Assembly: GCA_023394255.1 (NCBI GenBank)
Contig: JAEXAZ010000070.1
Coordinates: forward strand, 1-14,437
Direction of reading: 5' to 3'
Length of the DNA: 14,437 nt
From: Bacillota bacterium
GTDB lineage: Bacteria; Bacillota; Clostridia; Oscillospirales; Ruminococcaceae
The notes beneath the pieces were generated by a model. The model saw only the letters and a list, made by a program, of their open reading frames with translations. It did no database searches and was not told the origin of the DNA. Shown piece after piece: positions 6,495-14,359 of this stretch. Numbering within the stretch: position 1 is the stretch's first letter; every line of letters starts with the position of its first letter. Both the position numbers and the translations under genes were made by a program.

Positions 6495-7568
6495 ATGAAA
6501 AAAATTTTCGCATTATTACTGGCAGTTTCTGTCACAGCTGTTTCACTAAGCGGGTGCGGCGGTTCGGCTGCGCCATCATCGGATTCCAAGAGCGGCGATG
6601 CCGCAAACCAAAGCAGTACGGCGCAAGCCAGCAGTGAACAGGCCTCGGAAAGCGAAACCGGCGGAGAGTTCAAGGTGGCGATGCTGCTTCCCGGTACCAT
6701 CAACGACCAGGGCTGGAATGCGGAAGCCTACAAAGCGTTACAGGCCATTGAGAGCGGTCTCGGTGCCGAGACCGCTTACAGCGAAAGCGTGCCGCAGTCC
6801 GATTATGAACAGGTAATGCGCGGCTATGCAAGCCAGGGGTTCAATTTCATTGTCGGCCACGGCTATCAGTTTTCCGATGCGGCAAAGATCGTAGCTAAAG
6901 AGTTTCCGGATGTGGATTTCTGCATCACAAACGGTACGGAAACACAGGAGCCCAATCTGGCGACCACCAGTGTGGATTCCTATGAATTCGGGTTCCTCTC
7001 CGGAACGGTTGCCGGCGTTCTGACCGAAAGCAAAAAGATCGGCATTGTGGTTGGTGAATCCTCCCCGGTCATGAACGCTTTCTCCGACAGCTATCTGTTC
7101 GGCGCAAGTTATCATGATTCGTCGATCACCGGTAAAAGCATCACCGCGGGCACTCTGGAAGATGCGTCCAAATGCAAGGAAAACGCGCTGAACCTGATCG
7201 ACGACGGTGCGGATGTACTGACTCAAATGGCCAACCAGGCGGGTCTCGGCGTAATCAACGCCTGTGAGGAACGCGGCATCATGAATCTCGGTTCCAACGG
7301 GGATCAGGCCCCGGTAGCGCCGGATACGGTTGTGACCAGCGTTGTGCAGGACATGAGCAAAGCGATATATGCCGCCGCAGAGAAATCCAAGAACGGGGAG
7401 CTTGAAGCAAAAAGTTATAATTTTGGCATCAAAGACGGCGCGCTGTATCTTACTCCGTACGGTAATTTTGAGGACAAACTTACGCAGGAGCAGAAAGACG
7501 CCATATCCGGATATCTGGAAAAACTGAAAAGCGGTGAAATTGATGTCCACGCACTGATGGGTAAATAA
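6495..7568 (+). CDS. BMP-family substrate-binding lipoprotein of a nucleoside/purine-type ABC importer
   Basis: Extracellular, lipid-anchored binding protein (PF02608, Med/PnrA/BmpA family), 357 residues. The signal peptide MKKIFALLLAVSVTAVSLSG ends at lipobox Cys21. A Ser/Ala/Glu-rich linker (22-57) follows, then the two-lobe periplasmic-binding fold starting EFKVAMLLPGTINDQGWN. Start ATG has GGGGAGGG nine bases upstream. Known BMP proteins bind nucleosides, purines and related heterocycles through an N-terminal Asp-containing loop, here NDQGW. It is the first gene of the plus operon and is followed by a strong hairpin, a common way to make more binding protein than permease. A paralogue sits at 11013-12068; core segments such as RGYASQG and FSDAAKIVA are shared. 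Substrate not determined. Confidence 0.93.
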   Translation: MKKIFALLLAVSVTAVSLSGCGGSAAPSSDSKSGDAANQSSTAQASSEQASESETGGEFKVAMLLPGTINDQGWNAEAYKALQAIESGLGAETAYSESVPQSDYEQVMRGYASQGFNFIVGHGYQFSDAAKIVAKEFPDVDFCITNGTETQEPNLATTSVDSYEFGFLSGTVAGVLTESKKIGIVVGESSPVMNAFSDSYLFGASYHDSSITGKSITAGTLEDASKCKENALNLIDDGADVLTQMANQAGLGVINACEERGIMNLGSNGDQAPVAPDTVVTSVVQDMSKAIYAAAEKSKNGELEAKSYNFGIKDGALYLTPYGNFEDKLTQEQKDAISGYLEKLKSGEIDVHALMGK

Positions 7569-7853
7569 GCGGTTATGTTTCAAATTTGCCTCTGCGGCCG
7601 TCAAGCCGCAGAGGCAGCTCACTATTTACGGCACGCAGATTCCGGTGCCGTTATCAGAAATAAGCTTAGCGGTAACCGCTGGAAAGTTACTTTGCATCAT
7701 ACGGTCGAAACCCGTCACCACCATAAAAAGCTGTGGAATGGGATGGAAATTCTTGCAAACCGTTTGCGACAGTATGACGATCAGAAGCCGCAAAATTTCT
7801 AACAAGTTCCACACTGTTTTGAATGGTGATAACGGAAGGGATGGTTATGTACC
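7569..7853 (+). other. 285-bp gap where the importer's ATPase gene would be expected
   Basis: No coding sequence is supported. I see no Walker A, Q-loop, ABC-signature or Walker B remnant in any frame. It holds the 12-bp hairpin at 7587-7616, then ACGGCAC/GTGCCGT (7628-7634 with 7645-7651) and the small hairpin AGCGGTAACCGCT (7668-7680). Around 7748-7800, GCAAACCGTTTGC folds on itself inside a larger GAAATT...AATTTC pairing. In comparable importers (NupABC, PnrCDE) the gene order is binding protein, ATPase, permease, permease. The ATPase is either elsewhere on the genome or has been lost from here. Confidence 0.5.
7587..7616 (+). repeat. Strong inverted repeat after the first BMP gene
   Basis: TGCCTCTGCGGC and its exact complement surround a 6-base loop CGTCAA (12-bp stem). 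No T-run follows, so it is more likely a 3' mRNA stabiliser or processing barrier than an intrinsic terminator. Its place between binding protein and permease genes suits differential expression. Confidence 0.7.
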
Positions 7854-8906
7854 ATGAGCGAGAAGATAGGAAGTAAAAAACTGGGACAATTCCGGGAGAT
7901 TGCGAAACCGTTCATTTCGGTCTTTCTGGCGTTATTATGCGGCGGGATTATTATCGAGGCAATCGGGGAAGACATGGGGAACATCTATCAGATCATGTTT
8001 ACCGGGGCATTTGGAAACCGGATCAACCTTGCGGAAACGCTGATTAAATCGACAACTTTGATTTTTACCGGCATGAGTTACGCATTTGCCTATAAATGCG
8101 GTTTGATCAATATCGGCGCCGAGGGGCAGCTTTATATGGGAGCGGCGCTGAGTACCTGGATTGGCGTGAATCTTACCGGCCTTCCGGCAGCGGTACACAT
8201 TCCGGTCGCATTGCTGGCGGGCTTTTTAGGGGGCGCGTTGCTGGGCGGATTGGTGGGATGGCTGAAAACACGCTTTGACGCAAACGAAGTCATCACAACC
8301 GTTATGCTCAATTATGTGGCGCAGTATCTCGTCAGCTGGCTGGTAACAGGCCCCATGAAAGAGCAGCCGGGCGACTTCCCGCAGACGGCAATGACACAGG
8401 AGTCCGCTTATCTGCTGAATATCCTGCCGGGCACCCGTTTGCATATGGGATTTGTGCTGGCGGTAATCGCGCTGGTGCTCTACGGCATTTTTCTCTGGCA
8501 TACGTCTTCCGGCTACGAGATGCGTATTGTCGGCCAAAACAGCAGGGTGGCCGCCTACGCGGGGATGAATGTCAAAGGCAACGTGATGGCCGCAATGTTT
8601 ATTGCGGGCGGATGCGGCGGACTTGCCGGCGCAATGGAGATTCTCGGCGTGCAGCACCGCCTGCTGCAGAATTTTTCAAGCGGCTACGGCTTTGACGGCA
8701 TAGCGGTATCCCTTCTGGGCAGCAACAATCCTCTGGGAATTTTCCTGTCCTCTATCCTGTTCGGCGCGCTGAAAAGCGGCGGCAATGCCGTCCAGATGTT
8801 TTCCAATGTGCCGGCGGCCATTATCAACATTATTCAGGCGCTTGTCATCATTTTCGTTGTCATTGACCTGGTGTCCAAACTGTGGAGAAAGAAGGCGGTG
8901 AAGTAA
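7854..8906 (+). CDS. ABC transporter permease, nucleoside/BMP type, first subunit
   Basis: Integral membrane subunit, 350 residues, of the BPD_transp_2 family that includes NupB/YufP. After a basic cytoplasmic N-terminus there are many hydrophobic segments (about eight to ten). The family signature KCGLINIGAEGQLYMGAA lies near residues 82-99. The cytoplasmic stretch GQNSRVAAYAGMNV (about 226-239) corresponds to the ATPase-coupling loop. Start ATG at 7854 is served by GGAAGGG at 7834-7840 with a rather long 13-base spacing; two other ATGs between are out of frame. It is followed one base after its stop by the second permease. Its usual ATPase partner is missing in the window. Confidence 0.93.
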   Translation: MSEKIGSKKLGQFREIAKPFISVFLALLCGGIIIEAIGEDMGNIYQIMFTGAFGNRINLAETLIKSTTLIFTGMSYAFAYKCGLINIGAEGQLYMGAALSTWIGVNLTGLPAAVHIPVALLAGFLGGALLGGLVGWLKTRFDANEVITTVMLNYVAQYLVSWLVTGPMKEQPGDFPQTAMTQESAYLLNILPGTRLHMGFVLAVIALVLYGIFLWHTSSGYEMRIVGQNSRVAAYAGMNVKGNVMAAMFIAGGCGGLAGAMEILGVQHRLLQNFSSGYGFDGIAVSLLGSNNPLGIFLSSILFGALKSGGNAVQMFSNVPAAIINIIQALVIIFVVIDLVSKLWRKKAVK

Positions 8907-8907
8907 C

Positions 8908-9795
8908 ATGGATAATTTCAATCTAATTGGAAATCTCCTGCTGTCCGTGATCCGCACAGCGACCCCGATCCTGTTTGTCGCGCTGGGTCTGCTGGTGATG
9001 CAGTCCTCCGGCATCATCAATATGGGGGCTGAGGGCATGATGCTTCTGGGCGCGTTCGTAGGCGTGATCGGGACCTACTGGACCGGGAATGTCTGGCTGG
9101 GCGTACTGTGCGCGATGGCCGCCTCGGGCGTTGCCAGCCTGCTGTTCAGCTATTTTGCGCTGACCTTTCAGGTGAATCAGGTGGTGCTGGGGGTCGCCTT
9201 TAATATTCTGTTCGGCGGCGTTACGACCACGCTCAGCAGAAGCGTGTTCGGGCTGAATTCCGCGCCGCCCAAGATCGATGGCTTTCATGACGCGTTTTTG
9301 GGTTTGCCGCTTCCGGTATACATTGCGTTTGGACTGGTTCTGGTCATCCATCTGTTCTTTTACAGAACGAAGCCCGGTCTGAAAATCCGCGCAGCCGGTG
9401 AATATCCGCAGGCGGTGGAAGTAGTCGGGCTGTCTGTTGTTAAGATAAGACTTTCCAGCAGTCTTTTGGGCGGTTTGCTGATTGGTTTTGGGGGAGCTTT
9501 CCTGTCTCTGGGCCAATTGGATTTCTTTATTGAAAATATGTCGAACGGGCGCGGTTATATCGCGCTGGCGGCTGTTTCGTTCGGAAAATTCACCCCGATC
9601 GGAACGATGCTGGCAGTGCTCCTGTTCGGCGGGGGCGAGGCGCTGCAATACCGCTTGCAGGCCGGCAACAGTGTTATCCCTTACCAGTTTGCGCTGATGA
9701 TCCCCTATGTGATGACAATCATCGCGCTGGCCCTGTTCATCCGCAACGCGTCCGGACCGGCGGCGCTTGGCAAACCGTATCAAAAGAGCCATTAA
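8908..9795 (+). CDS. ABC transporter permease, nucleoside/BMP type, second subunit
   Basis: Partner membrane subunit, 295 residues, BPD_transp_2 family (NupC/YufQ-like). It has a short N-terminus before the first membrane helix, the signature QSSGIINMGAEGMMLLGAF near residues 32-50, and the coupling-loop-like segment IRAAGEYPQAVEVVGLSVVKI (about 160-180). The C-terminal membrane part includes the FGGGEALQYRLQ loop. ATG follows the first permease's stop by one base, with a GGCGGTGAAG stretch as a modest ribosome binding site, so coupling is likely. The two permeases would form the heterodimeric channel that takes substrate from the BMP lipoproteins. Confidence 0.93.
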   Translation: MDNFNLIGNLLLSVIRTATPILFVALGLLVMQSSGIINMGAEGMMLLGAFVGVIGTYWTGNVWLGVLCAMAASGVASLLFSYFALTFQVNQVVLGVAFNILFGGVTTTLSRSVFGLNSAPPKIDGFHDAFLGLPLPVYIAFGLVLVIHLFFYRTKPGLKIRAAGEYPQAVEVVGLSVVKIRLSSSLLGGLLIGFGGAFLSLGQLDFFIENMSNGRGYIALAAVSFGKFTPIGTMLAVLLFGGGEALQYRLQAGNSVIPYQFALMIPYVMTIIALALFIRNASGPAALGKPYQKSH

Positions 9796-9809
9796 GGAGT
9801 TGAACATTC

Positions 9810-10958
9810 TTGAAAAAATTTTTCCTTCCTGTCGATGTCCGTTTCGGGGCTGGTACCGTAAATCTTCTTGAAAAAATAGTGAATCCGGACGACCGCGTGT
9901 TTGTCGTAACCGACCCCGGCCTGATTGCCGCGGGGATCTCCGGCAGGGTGACCGCAATTCTCGACAAAACCGGCTGTGCCTTCACAGTCTATTCCGATGT
10001 GACGCCGAATCCGACCTCCGACCTTGTCGCATCGTCGATGGAGGTGCTGAAAGGGTATCGGCCGACAAAAATCATCGCGGTCGGCGGCGGAAGCCCGACC
10101 GATCTGGGCAAAATCATATCCGCTCTGGCAACCAATCCGCGGCCGCTGGCGGACTATCAGTGGAACGGCTTTGATTTTGAAGCGCCCTCGCTGCCCTTTA
10201 TCGCAATTCCGACAACTGCCGGAACCGGTTCCGAAGTGACCCGCTGTGCGGTGATCGGGGATAAGGGCGTAAAGAAGGGGATCAATTCCGACAAGCTGTT
10301 TGCGGCGTATGCGATCATTGATCCGGAGCTGATGACCGGCCTGCCTCCTTATCTGACCGCGACGACCGGCATGGATGCGCTTACGCATGCAATCGAAGCC
10401 TTTACCGGGCTCGGCTCCAACCCTGTTACGGACGCGTGGGCGAAAGAAGCGATCGCGCTGATCGGAAAATCGCTCTGGACTGCCTGTGCGGATGGCTCGA
10501 ATGTGAAAGCGCGCACGGACATGGCGCTCGCGTCGATGCTGGCCGGCGTGGCAATGGACCAGGCGGGGCTTGGAATGGTCCACGCGATGTCAGGCCCGCT
10601 GTGCACGCACTATCATCTGGCGCATGGGGAAGCAAATGCCCTGTTGTTGGAATATGTCATGCGCTTCAATTTGATGTCCTGCACAAAAAAATATCGAACC
10701 GTTGCCGAGTTGCTCGGCTGTGACACAACGGGGCTCAGCGATTTTGAAGGCGGCGCTCTGGCAGTTGAAACGGTTTCCAGGCTGTTTGCCGAAACAGGGT
10801 GCCCTGTGGACTTAAAAAAATACGGGGTAACCGCCGATGCCGCCGACACCATAGCGGAAGGCACCTATAAAATGTATATGATTGCAAATAACCCGCGCAA
10901 GCCTTCCACAGCCCAGTGCAAACAGGTTTTCCTCGAAATGCTTGCGCACAACCGATAA
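9810..10958 (+). CDS. Iron-containing (group III) alcohol dehydrogenase with one altered active-site His
   Basis: NAD(P)-dependent dehydrogenase, 382 residues, normal length, cytoplasmic. Nucleotide-binding motif GGGSPTDLGK at 92-101, then PTTAGTGSEVTR (134-145). Expected metal ligands are all present: D189 and H193 (GMDALTHAIEA), H258 and H272 (VHAMSG..., AHGEANA). The His that family members such as FucO carry four residues after the third ligand (HxxxH-P-L) is Gly262 here, so proton relay or substrate fit may differ. Start is TTG at 9810 with AAGGAG ten bases upstream, overlapping the permease stop region; no in-frame ATG is near. It would interconvert an aldehyde or ketone and an alcohol arising from the imported compound (inference). 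Confidence 0.92.
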   Translation: MKKFFLPVDVRFGAGTVNLLEKIVNPDDRVFVVTDPGLIAAGISGRVTAILDKTGCAFTVYSDVTPNPTSDLVASSMEVLKGYRPTKIIAVGGGSPTDLGKIISALATNPRPLADYQWNGFDFEAPSLPFIAIPTTAGTGSEVTRCAVIGDKGVKKGINSDKLFAAYAIIDPELMTGLPPYLTATTGMDALTHAIEAFTGLGSNPVTDAWAKEAIALIGKSLWTACADGSNVKARTDMALASMLAGVAMDQAGLGMVHAMSGPLCTHYHLAHGEANALLLEYVMRFNLMSCTKKYRTVAELLGCDTTGLSDFEGGALAVETVSRLFAETGCPVDLKKYGVTADAADTIAEGTYKMYMIANNPRKPSTAQCKQVFLEMLAHNR

Positions 10959-11012
10959 CAGTTGCTCTGTAAAACTGACACAGGGGATATACAAGATCAT
11001 CCGGAGAGAGGT

Positions 11013-12068
11013 ATGAGAAAGATGAAAAAAGTTCTTGCAGTAGCCATGAGTGTGGCAATGTCCCTTTCCCTATTGGCAGGTTGCGGCGCCTCCAAAGCGG
11101 AAAGCGCTCCGGCGCAATCATCCGGTTCTTCCGCCCCCGCTGAAAGCGCCCCGGCTCCAAAAGAGTTTAAAATCGCGTTGATTGTGCCCGGTACCGTCAA
11201 TGACCAGGACTGGTCGCAGCTGGCTTATGACGCGGTCAAAGCGGTTTCGGACGATTTGGGCGCGACCCTAAATTACTCGGAAAAGGTCGCAAGCTCCGAT
11301 TACGACCAGATTCTGCGCGGTTATGCTTCCCAGGGCTACAACGTTGTTTTCGCTCATGGGAATGAATTTTCCGACGCCGCTAAAATTGTTGCGGCTGATT
11401 TCCCGGAAACGCAGTTTATCATTACTTCGGGCGCGGAGAGCGTCAAACCAAACTTTAACGGTTTTCAGGTCGGCGGAATTGATTCCGGCTTCATGACCGG
11501 TGCGATCGCCATGATGGTATCTGAAACGGGCAAAGTCGGAGCAATCGGCGGCGTGGAGATGCTCCCGATCATCCAGTTTATGAAAGGCTTTGAGGCCGGA
11601 GCGAAGTATATCAATCCGGAGGGTGAGGTTACCACAATGTTCACCGGTTCCCTCGAAGACGCGGCCAAAGCGAAAGAAGCAGCGTTTGCGATGATTGAAA
11701 CCGGCGTGGACGTCCTCTCGCAGAATGCCAATACCGCTTCACAGGGGGTCATCATGGCCTGCCAGGAAAAAGGGCTGCTGAATGTCGGCGCGGTTTCCGA
11801 CCAGCGCGTTTTTGCCCCAGATACCGTGTTCATCTCGGTCAATTCCGACATGATGACCGCGATCGGCGCAATCATCAGGCAGGCTTATAACGGCCAGCTG
11901 AGCGGCGAGGTCAAAAACCTTGGCATTAAAGAGGGCGCAATCATGCTGACCGATTACAGCGAGGAAGCGTCTGCCCGCGTTCCGGATGAAACGAAAGCAA
12001 AAATCCAGGAGCTGTACGATCAGATTGCCTCCGGTGAAGTAGACCCGGTTGCGCTTGCCGGTAACTGA
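11013..12068 (+). CDS. Second BMP-family substrate-binding lipoprotein
   Basis: Lipid-anchored binding protein of the same family as 6495-7568, 351 residues. Signal peptide with Arg/Lys N-terminus, hydrophobic core and lipobox LAGC at Cys24; Ser/Ala/Pro-rich linker to about residue 49; binding fold starts EFKIALIVPGTVNDQDW. It resembles the first BMP protein along its whole length (shared LGA, SDY, RGYASQG, FSDAAKIVA, DVL blocks; roughly half the residues in the first 90 of the fold by eye). It therefore probably arose by duplication. ATG 11013 follows GGAGAGAGG; an ATG nine bases later is possible, and the longer frame from 10962 is not. Two binding proteins feeding one permease pair suggests two related substrates or different affinities. 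Confidence 0.92.
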   Translation: MRKMKKVLAVAMSVAMSLSLLAGCGASKAESAPAQSSGSSAPAESAPAPKEFKIALIVPGTVNDQDWSQLAYDAVKAVSDDLGATLNYSEKVASSDYDQILRGYASQGYNVVFAHGNEFSDAAKIVAADFPETQFIITSGAESVKPNFNGFQVGGIDSGFMTGAIAMMVSETGKVGAIGGVEMLPIIQFMKGFEAGAKYINPEGEVTTMFTGSLEDAAKAKEAAFAMIETGVDVLSQNANTASQGVIMACQEKGLLNVGAVSDQRVFAPDTVFISVNSDMMTAIGAIIRQAYNGQLSGEVKNLGIKEGAIMLTDYSEEASARVPDETKAKIQELYDQIASGEVDPVALAGN

Positions 12069-12070
12069 CA

Positions 12071-13291
12071 ATGGACAAAACGTTTGACCTGCTTTTGCGG
12101 GACGTAAATCTGTTCGACGGTGCGTCCAACGCGAATGTGGGAATCAGGGACGGCAAAATCGCGGCTGTGGAGGGGAATATCCCCCCGCAGGCCGCGGCCG
12201 AGACCGTTGACTTTCACGGAAAGCTGCTGATCCCCGGCTTTGTCGATTCCCATACCCATCTTGACAAGGTCCTGACGATTCAGGATGAAGAAGCCGACGG
12301 GCTGGTGGACGCGGTCAATCTGTTCCGGAATTATCAGAACCGGATTCCCAAGGGAAAAATTGCGGAGGATGTCAAGCGGCGTGCGGCGCGGGTGCTGGAG
12401 ATGGAGATTGCGCACGGTACCACCTGCGTCAAGACCCATTTGCTGTGCGATGAAGTCTGGGGCATGGAAAGCGTTTACGCGCTTGACGAACTCCGGCACG
12501 AATATGCCGATCGTATCACCCTCCAGCTGATTGTGCCGTGGTGCGGGGCAAACGCGGAAGAACTGGATACGGCCTGCCGCAAAGGCATCGTTGATTATTT
12601 TGCGGGCTACGCCCACCTCTGCGAGGATTTTCGCGCCGAACTGGACGGCATCTTTGCCCGGGGTGAAAAATACGGAATTCCGCTTGATTTGCATGTCAAC
12701 GAATCCGACGTAGGAAATATCGACGAGTTTCTTTATATTCAGCAAAAAACGATTGAACTGCACATGGAGGGCCGCGTCAACTGCAGCCATGTCACCGCGA
12801 TGTGCGCGGTAGACGATGAAACCGCCCAAAAGGGCATTGAGCTGGCCGCGAGAGCACGCACCAACATCATTACGCTGCCTTCCTGCAACATGTATCTGAT
12901 GGGAAGGCACGACCGCCAGCCAGTTCGCCGGGGCGTGACCCGTGTCCATGAGTTTTTACAGGCGGGAGTAAATGTCGCCTATGCTTCCGATAACATCCGC
13001 GATCCGTTCCGGCCGTTCGGCAACGGCGACATGCTGGAGGAAGGGCTGTTTACCGCGCAGGTGCTCCAGTACGGCACCGCAAGCAAACTGGCGGAGGTTC
13101 TGCGGATGGGAACTTTCCGGGCGGCATACAATGCCCATCTATCTGATTACGGGCTTACCGTGGGGTGTACGGCCGATCTGGTGGTTCTGGACGCGGAAAC
13201 CCCGCGCGAAGCGCTTGTCACCCGCGCGCAAAGGCTGCTGGTTTTGAAAAACGGCAAGGCGGTCAGCCGCAACGGCGTACTGGAGCCGTGA
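12071..13291 (+). CDS. Cytosine deaminase-like metal-dependent amidohydrolase
   Basis: Amidohydrolase-superfamily enzyme, 406 residues, of the subgroup with cytosine deaminase (CodA) and N-isopropylammelide hydrolase (AtzC), which deaminate or open N-heterocycles. N-terminal beta-sandwich part DLLLRDVNLFDG; metal ligands H61 and H63 (GFVDSHTHLDK), H208 with E211 (LHVNESD), H240 (CSHVTAMC) and D307 (ASDNIRDPFRPFG). These match the CodA pattern, including the acid/base Glu and the final Asp followed by DP. Start ATG is two bases after the second BMP stop and has no clear ribosome binding site, so it probably relies on coupling. Its position with Mo hydroxylases and a purine-type importer points to a heterocyclic substrate such as an oxopurine, pyrimidine or pterin, not settled by sequence. 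Confidence 0.9.
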   Translation: MDKTFDLLLRDVNLFDGASNANVGIRDGKIAAVEGNIPPQAAAETVDFHGKLLIPGFVDSHTHLDKVLTIQDEEADGLVDAVNLFRNYQNRIPKGKIAEDVKRRAARVLEMEIAHGTTCVKTHLLCDEVWGMESVYALDELRHEYADRITLQLIVPWCGANAEELDTACRKGIVDYFAGYAHLCEDFRAELDGIFARGEKYGIPLDLHVNESDVGNIDEFLYIQQKTIELHMEGRVNCSHVTAMCAVDDETAQKGIELAARARTNIITLPSCNMYLMGRHDRQPVRRGVTRVHEFLQAGVNVAYASDNIRDPFRPFGNGDMLEEGLFTAQVLQYGTASKLAEVLRMGTFRAAYNAHLSDYGLTVGCTADLVVLDAETPREALVTRAQRLLVLKNGKAVSRNGVLEP

Positions 13292-13374
13292 AAACGATAT
13301 GGGATGCTTGCGGCGGGCACACCGCGCAAAGATGCGGTGCGCTTGCCGGAATCATCCGGGAAGGAGGAATGTGA
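13288..13374 (+). CDS. Possible 28-residue ORF between amidohydrolase and Mch genes
   Basis: GTG at 13288 overlaps the amidohydrolase stop in a GTGA arrangement. The frame runs to TGA at 13372-13374, two bases before the Mch start, encoding a peptide with WDACGGHTAQRCGA. No ribosome binding site at a usable distance. It may be only a bridge that carries ribosomes to the Mch start, or chance. Confidence 0.2.
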   Translation: MKTIWDACGGHTAQRCGALAGIIREGGM

Positions 13375-13375
13375 G

Positions 13376-14359
13376 ATGCGGCAGTACAGTGTCAACGAGG
13401 CCGCGGCCGCGATCATCGAGCGGCAGGTGCTTTTGGACGCCGGGCGGCTTCAAATCGAAGTCCAAAGGCTCGAGAACGGCGCAACGGTGCTCGATTTCGG
13501 CGTGCACAGCAAAGGCGGGTTTCTCGCGGGGAAGTACTTTGCGGAAATCGGCATGGGCGGCCTGGGACGCCTGACCTATGGCACCATGCGGCTAAGGGAG
13601 CACCTGGTGCCATCGGTGCGGATCTTTGTGGAGGCTCCCGCAGTCTGTGAAATGGCTTCGCATGTAGCGTTCTGGAAACTTCCGTACCGCGGCGGGCAGG
13701 CGGTGATCTCCGGCCCGGTACGTGCAATCCGCGGCGCGGACCAGTTTGCCCGCGCGGTCGGCTACAGAGACCCGGCGCCGTCAAAAGCGGTGGCCTGCAT
13801 CCAGACAGGGGAACTTCCCGACGAGGAGCTTTGCGAACTCATCAGCGAAGGCTGCGGCGTTTCCTGCGAAAACCTTTACCTGCTTGCGGCGCGTACCGGC
13901 TGCATGGCCGGCGCGGTGCAGGTCTGCGCGCGCAATGTGGAACAGTCGATGCCGACGGTATATGACCATGGGTTTCCGATGGATAAAATTGTGGAGGCGA
14001 ACGCTGTCACACCCCTGATCTCAGTGGTTGACGACGAATCCATCGCGTACGGACGGGTCAATGACTGCCTGATCTACGGGCAGGAAACCAATCTTTATGT
14101 GCGCTGTGCGGACGAAGAAATCACAGGAATGCTGAACCGGCTTCCGTTTTCGAAAAACGACGACAATGTTTATGGGGTTCCGTTTTATGAACTGTTTGCA
14201 AAATGCGGCAATTCCTGGGCGAATGTCCCACGGGACTGGGACGCGCCCTGCAAAATCAATTTTATCAATCTGACGACAGGGCATGTCTTTTCAACCGGGC
14301 AGCTTTGTACGGATGTTCTGGAACGGTCTTTTATGGGGGAAGGGGGAATGAAACGATGA
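13376..14359 (+). CDS. mch: Methenyl-tetrahydromethanopterin cyclohydrolase homologue
   Basis: Member of the Mch family, which hydrolyses N5,N10-methenyl-tetrahydromethanopterin to the formyl compound in methanogens and methylotrophs. 327 residues, full family length. Recognised blocks are YFAEIGMGGLGRLTYG (54-69), ISGPVRAI (111-118, family SGPARAL) and GELPDEELCELISEGCGVSCENLY (145-168). The block AARTGCMAGAVQVCARNVE (171-189) keeps the Arg and Glu three apart (R186, E189) that I recall as active-site residues in the archaeal enzyme. IAYGRVNDCLIYG (about 223-235, family GRTNDAILYG) follows. Start ATG has AAGGAGG eight bases before it; the frame back to 13304 lacks one. No other tetrahydromethanopterin gene is visible, so the pterin used, or whether it acts on another cyclic amidine, is open. 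Overlaps the next gene by ATGA. Confidence 0.9.
   Translation: MRQYSVNEAAAAIIERQVLLDAGRLQIEVQRLENGATVLDFGVHSKGGFLAGKYFAEIGMGGLGRLTYGTMRLREHLVPSVRIFVEAPAVCEMASHVAFWKLPYRGGQAVISGPVRAIRGADQFARAVGYRDPAPSKAVACIQTGELPDEELCELISEGCGVSCENLYLLAARTGCMAGAVQVCARNVEQSMPTVYDHGFPMDKIVEANAVTPLISVVDDESIAYGRVNDCLIYGQETNLYVRCADEEITGMLNRLPFSKNDDNVYGVPFYELFAKCGNSWANVPRDWDAPCKINFINLTTGHVFSTGQLCTDVLERSFMGEGGMKR

Noticed and set aside
6738..7622. Minus-strand open frame of 294 codons opposite the first BMP gene
   Set aside because: No ribosome binding site or family resemblance; the plus strand encodes a typical lipoprotein.
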